Part shown: piece after piece, positions 50,736 through 64,000 of the stretch
Numbering within the stretch: the first letter of the stretch is position 1
Layout of the letters: the number at the start of each line of letters is the position of its first letter
NCBI GenBank assembly: GCA_038380795.1
Contig: CM076266.1
Span: forward strand, 13,352,001 to 13,416,000
Direction of reading: 5' to 3'
Source: Pyrocephalus nanus
Taxonomy: Eukaryota; Chordata; Aves; Passeriformes; Tyrannidae
DNA length: 64,000 bases
Position numbers and translations under genes: made by a program
Notes under the pieces: model-generated
The model's input: only the letters and a program-made list of their open reading frames with translations
What the model was told of the DNA's origin: nothing
The model's database searches: none

Positions 50736-52970
50736 TCACCTGTTGGGGGCCAGTGCTCCCGCCCTTGGCTGTACACCCACTGCTGGCTTGTAATTTTTCG
50801 AGGTGGTTCAGTAGGTTGGAAATTCGGGGAATGCTTTGATTTGGAGGAAACTCGACATTAATTTGTGTGAACGAATGTGTGCCATATGACAGCGGTATGT
50901 TTTAAAAGATGAGGCGATAGAAGCAATATCCTTTCATTATCCTCATGTGTAAATATGTTTCAGCGATATCTGCTTACCTTAGGGCTTGTTGAACAGGTAT
51001 GGTTTCCCACCCCCTGAATAGTATAAACCCTAGGGTAGATATTCTGCCCTGCCATAATTCTTACCGTGGAGGTTTATTTGCATCAGTACGAGACATTCAA
51101 TATTCTAAGGTGGTGAGCTTGCGCACTGCAAACACCAAAGCACAGCAAACCCCAAAAGCCCAGTATCTTACAGAAAAAGTTATACTGCATTTGGTAATGT
51201 GTCTATAAAACACATTTAAATTCATGTTGATGCAAAAACTGTAAGAGACGGCAAAACAAGCTCTGTCTTAAACTGTTAAACTCGGGAATACTTTGTTGAA
51301 CATGTGAATGCTTTACACGTTTTTAGGTTTTGGTGATACTGAACACGGGGTTATTGATTCAGTGTGGTGTACTGTGGGTAGGGCTTTTTCTTCAGCCTTC
51401 CTTCCTGCCCCGAGTTTTGCTTACCTGTGAAGAAAAGGCTCTTTTACCTTGGAGGTACTACGTGTGTTTCCAAGACAGTGACCTACAATGTAATACTCAA
51501 CTAAGTGCAACTTGATTACCACAGGCACTTCTTATGATTGTTAATTTGTAGACCATGATTATTTTTCGGGGGGTCAGATGAAAATACACTGGTGTTTTCC
51601 AGAAGAATGGTATTGGAGCTCTTTGAAGACTACCACTTCCTTCTCTCCCCCCTTTTTTCAGTTCTCACTGATTTTCTCTGAAGTAAGCTGCTACTGACAT
51701 ACCGAAATTGAAGTAATAACCATGTTGCAAATATAACAACATTCACAGCAGTTGAGGAGCTTGGTTAGTTAGTCAAGGGAGTGTTTTGCGTGCATGCAGG
51801 GTAAAAGTTAGGTCTGATTTTATTGTGTTTTTTTCTTAGACTGAGAAGTTCTTTATCCTGCAAGAGCCAGTAGTGATAAAGGTAGTAAGCTGGTTGCTAA
51901 ATAGTTTTGTAGCATGACATTTGATTGTTTCCCTTACAGAGGTCTGCCTCTGTGGTTCAAAGTCTGCATGTCACTAGCTTTCTGTTTTCCCTTCTGACCT
52001 TGAAAATTTGGGAAGACAAGTGAAGAGTCACTTGTCCATGTATTTAAAATGAAAGAAGTATTCTTTCCACGTTTAATTGTAGTCTTACAATGTGATGTTT
52101 CTGAGCAGGAACTAGACTTGCTTTGTGCATGGAATGTCACACATCAGGTCCTTTCTAGATGAGGTACATAGGACAGAGACTAGTAGAAACAAAGAAGAGG
52201 CCTTCACAGTTGTCTCTTTCTTTTTTTTAAATCATCTTACTTTTTCCCTGGTTTTGTTTCAATAATTTAATGTTGAGGGTTTCTTTTTCCAGTAAATATC
52301 TTCCAGTATTTTTTATATGAAATTATTAACACAACCTCTGTATTTTCAAGCTATGTCTTTGAAAGATTTCACAATTTGTTCTACTGCATAGTGCAATAAT
52401 CTGCACAAGCTCTGCATATTGCTCTGTGTTTAGATATGTTGTCTTTTTGCCACCCTGATCAAAGCTTTGAGGTTTTGTGGCTTTTTAAATATAACACCAA
52501 AAATGTCTTATGAAAACCTGAGGTGAAAGTAGGCTACAAACTGGCAGTGGTAATTTCAGATACTCTGGTAATAGTTCAGTGTGTTCCTGCCCAAAATTTT
52601 CTTAGATACAGCTTAAACAGACTTTGTGTAAAATTGAACAAATAATTTACAGGAGAGTTGTTATCTTCATGTGGCACTGCTAAATGGACAGCTTGGTGAG
52701 ACAATGAACTTCATGAGGCATGATGTTGTTAGATTAATTGGTGTTATGTTGTAGGCTACTCGTGCAACATGAATGCTCCATTCCATAACAATAAAAACAA
52801 GAGTTCCTGAGCTTAATTTTGGAGGGTGGGGGAGCAGGGGTGGGTGTCCATATTGCTCTGTCATGGCGGTGCAACAGCATGTAAAGTTTAAATTGAAAAA
52901 TTTAAAGGAAACGTATATTTTTTTTTTAATGATTGTGCAATGTTGTCTGACAAGTTTAATTCTTCTACAG
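50736..52970 (+). other. CUL2: CUL2 intron 1
   Basis: Non-coding, ending in a T-rich tract and acceptor ATTCTTCTACAG. No repeat family or additional exon recognised. Confidence 0.6.
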
Positions 52971-52981
52971 ATTAACACTAA

Positions 52982-63964
<10,983 letters not shown>

Positions 63965-64000
63965 GTACCTCAACACACAGTTTATTAAGAAGAACAAATT
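63965..64000 (+). CDS. CUL2: CUL2 coding exon 4, cut by the window end
   Basis: Acceptor ATTTCTATAG|GTACCTC. The first base completes Arg; then YLNTQFIKKNK and a partial codon TT (Leu in human). The exon and the gene continue beyond the window. Confidence 0.93.

Noticed and set aside
49544..50776. 410-codon and 304-codon open frames on the minus strand and others on the plus strand across the CUL2 CpG island
   Set aside because: Arg/Gly/Pro/Ala-rich low-complexity translation on several frames at once, no family motif; explained by few stop codons in CpG-island DNA.

Overview
The window looks like bird nuclear DNA. It has vertebrate intron-exon genes, two CpG islands, chicken-repeat-1 (CR1) LINE fragments that end in the bird-type (ATTCTGTG)n tail rather than poly-A, and one endogenous-retrovirus solo LTR of a kind common in bird genomes. 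I see no mammalian SINE. Species cannot be named from the sequence alone; a neoavian bird is an inference from the LTR.

Two genes lie head to head. On the minus strand, from about 38.6 kb down to about 3.8 kb, is CREM, the cAMP-response-element modulator, a bZIP transcription factor. I placed nine coding exons plus the ICER first exon by matching protein motifs, splice sites and codon phase: an optional theta-type 5' exon, the canonical start exon, a glutamine-rich exon (tau1), two exons forming the kinase-inducible domain with the PKA site RRPSY, a second glutamine-rich exon (tau2), the exon leading into the basic region, and two alternative terminal bZIP exons (DBD I and DBD II). The joined reading frame is 314 codons plus stop with either bZIP end. 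On the plus strand, from about 50.3 kb past the right edge, is CUL2 (cullin-2, scaffold of the VHL/elongin ubiquitin ligases). A non-coding first exon and the first four coding exons are present; the last is cut by the window end. The same CREM/CUL2 head-to-head order is known in human (10p11.21), so the block is conserved.

The most informative regulatory content is in CREM: a CpG-island promoter (P1) with a CRE-like site, a theta-type promoter with an RFX X-box and a CRE-like site, the intronic ICER promoter (P2) with a tandem pair of CRE-like elements about 100 bp from its start codon, and a further intronic CpG-rich patch with two perfect TGACGTCA sites between the ICER exon and the basic-region exon. 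Together these fit an autoregulated switch: phospho-CREB/CREM activates the internal promoters, which produce short bZIP-only repressors that bind back to the same sites. In CUL2, the intron after the first coding exon has minor-spliceosome (U12-type) splice signals.

The remainder is intron or intergenic DNA with CR1 fragments (2.3, 16.4, 26.4, 30.5 and 46.8 kb), the solo LTR (8.2 kb), homopolymers, short tandem repeats and two inverted repeats. I found no evidence for a new multigene system; the novelty lies in promoter architecture and splicing details.
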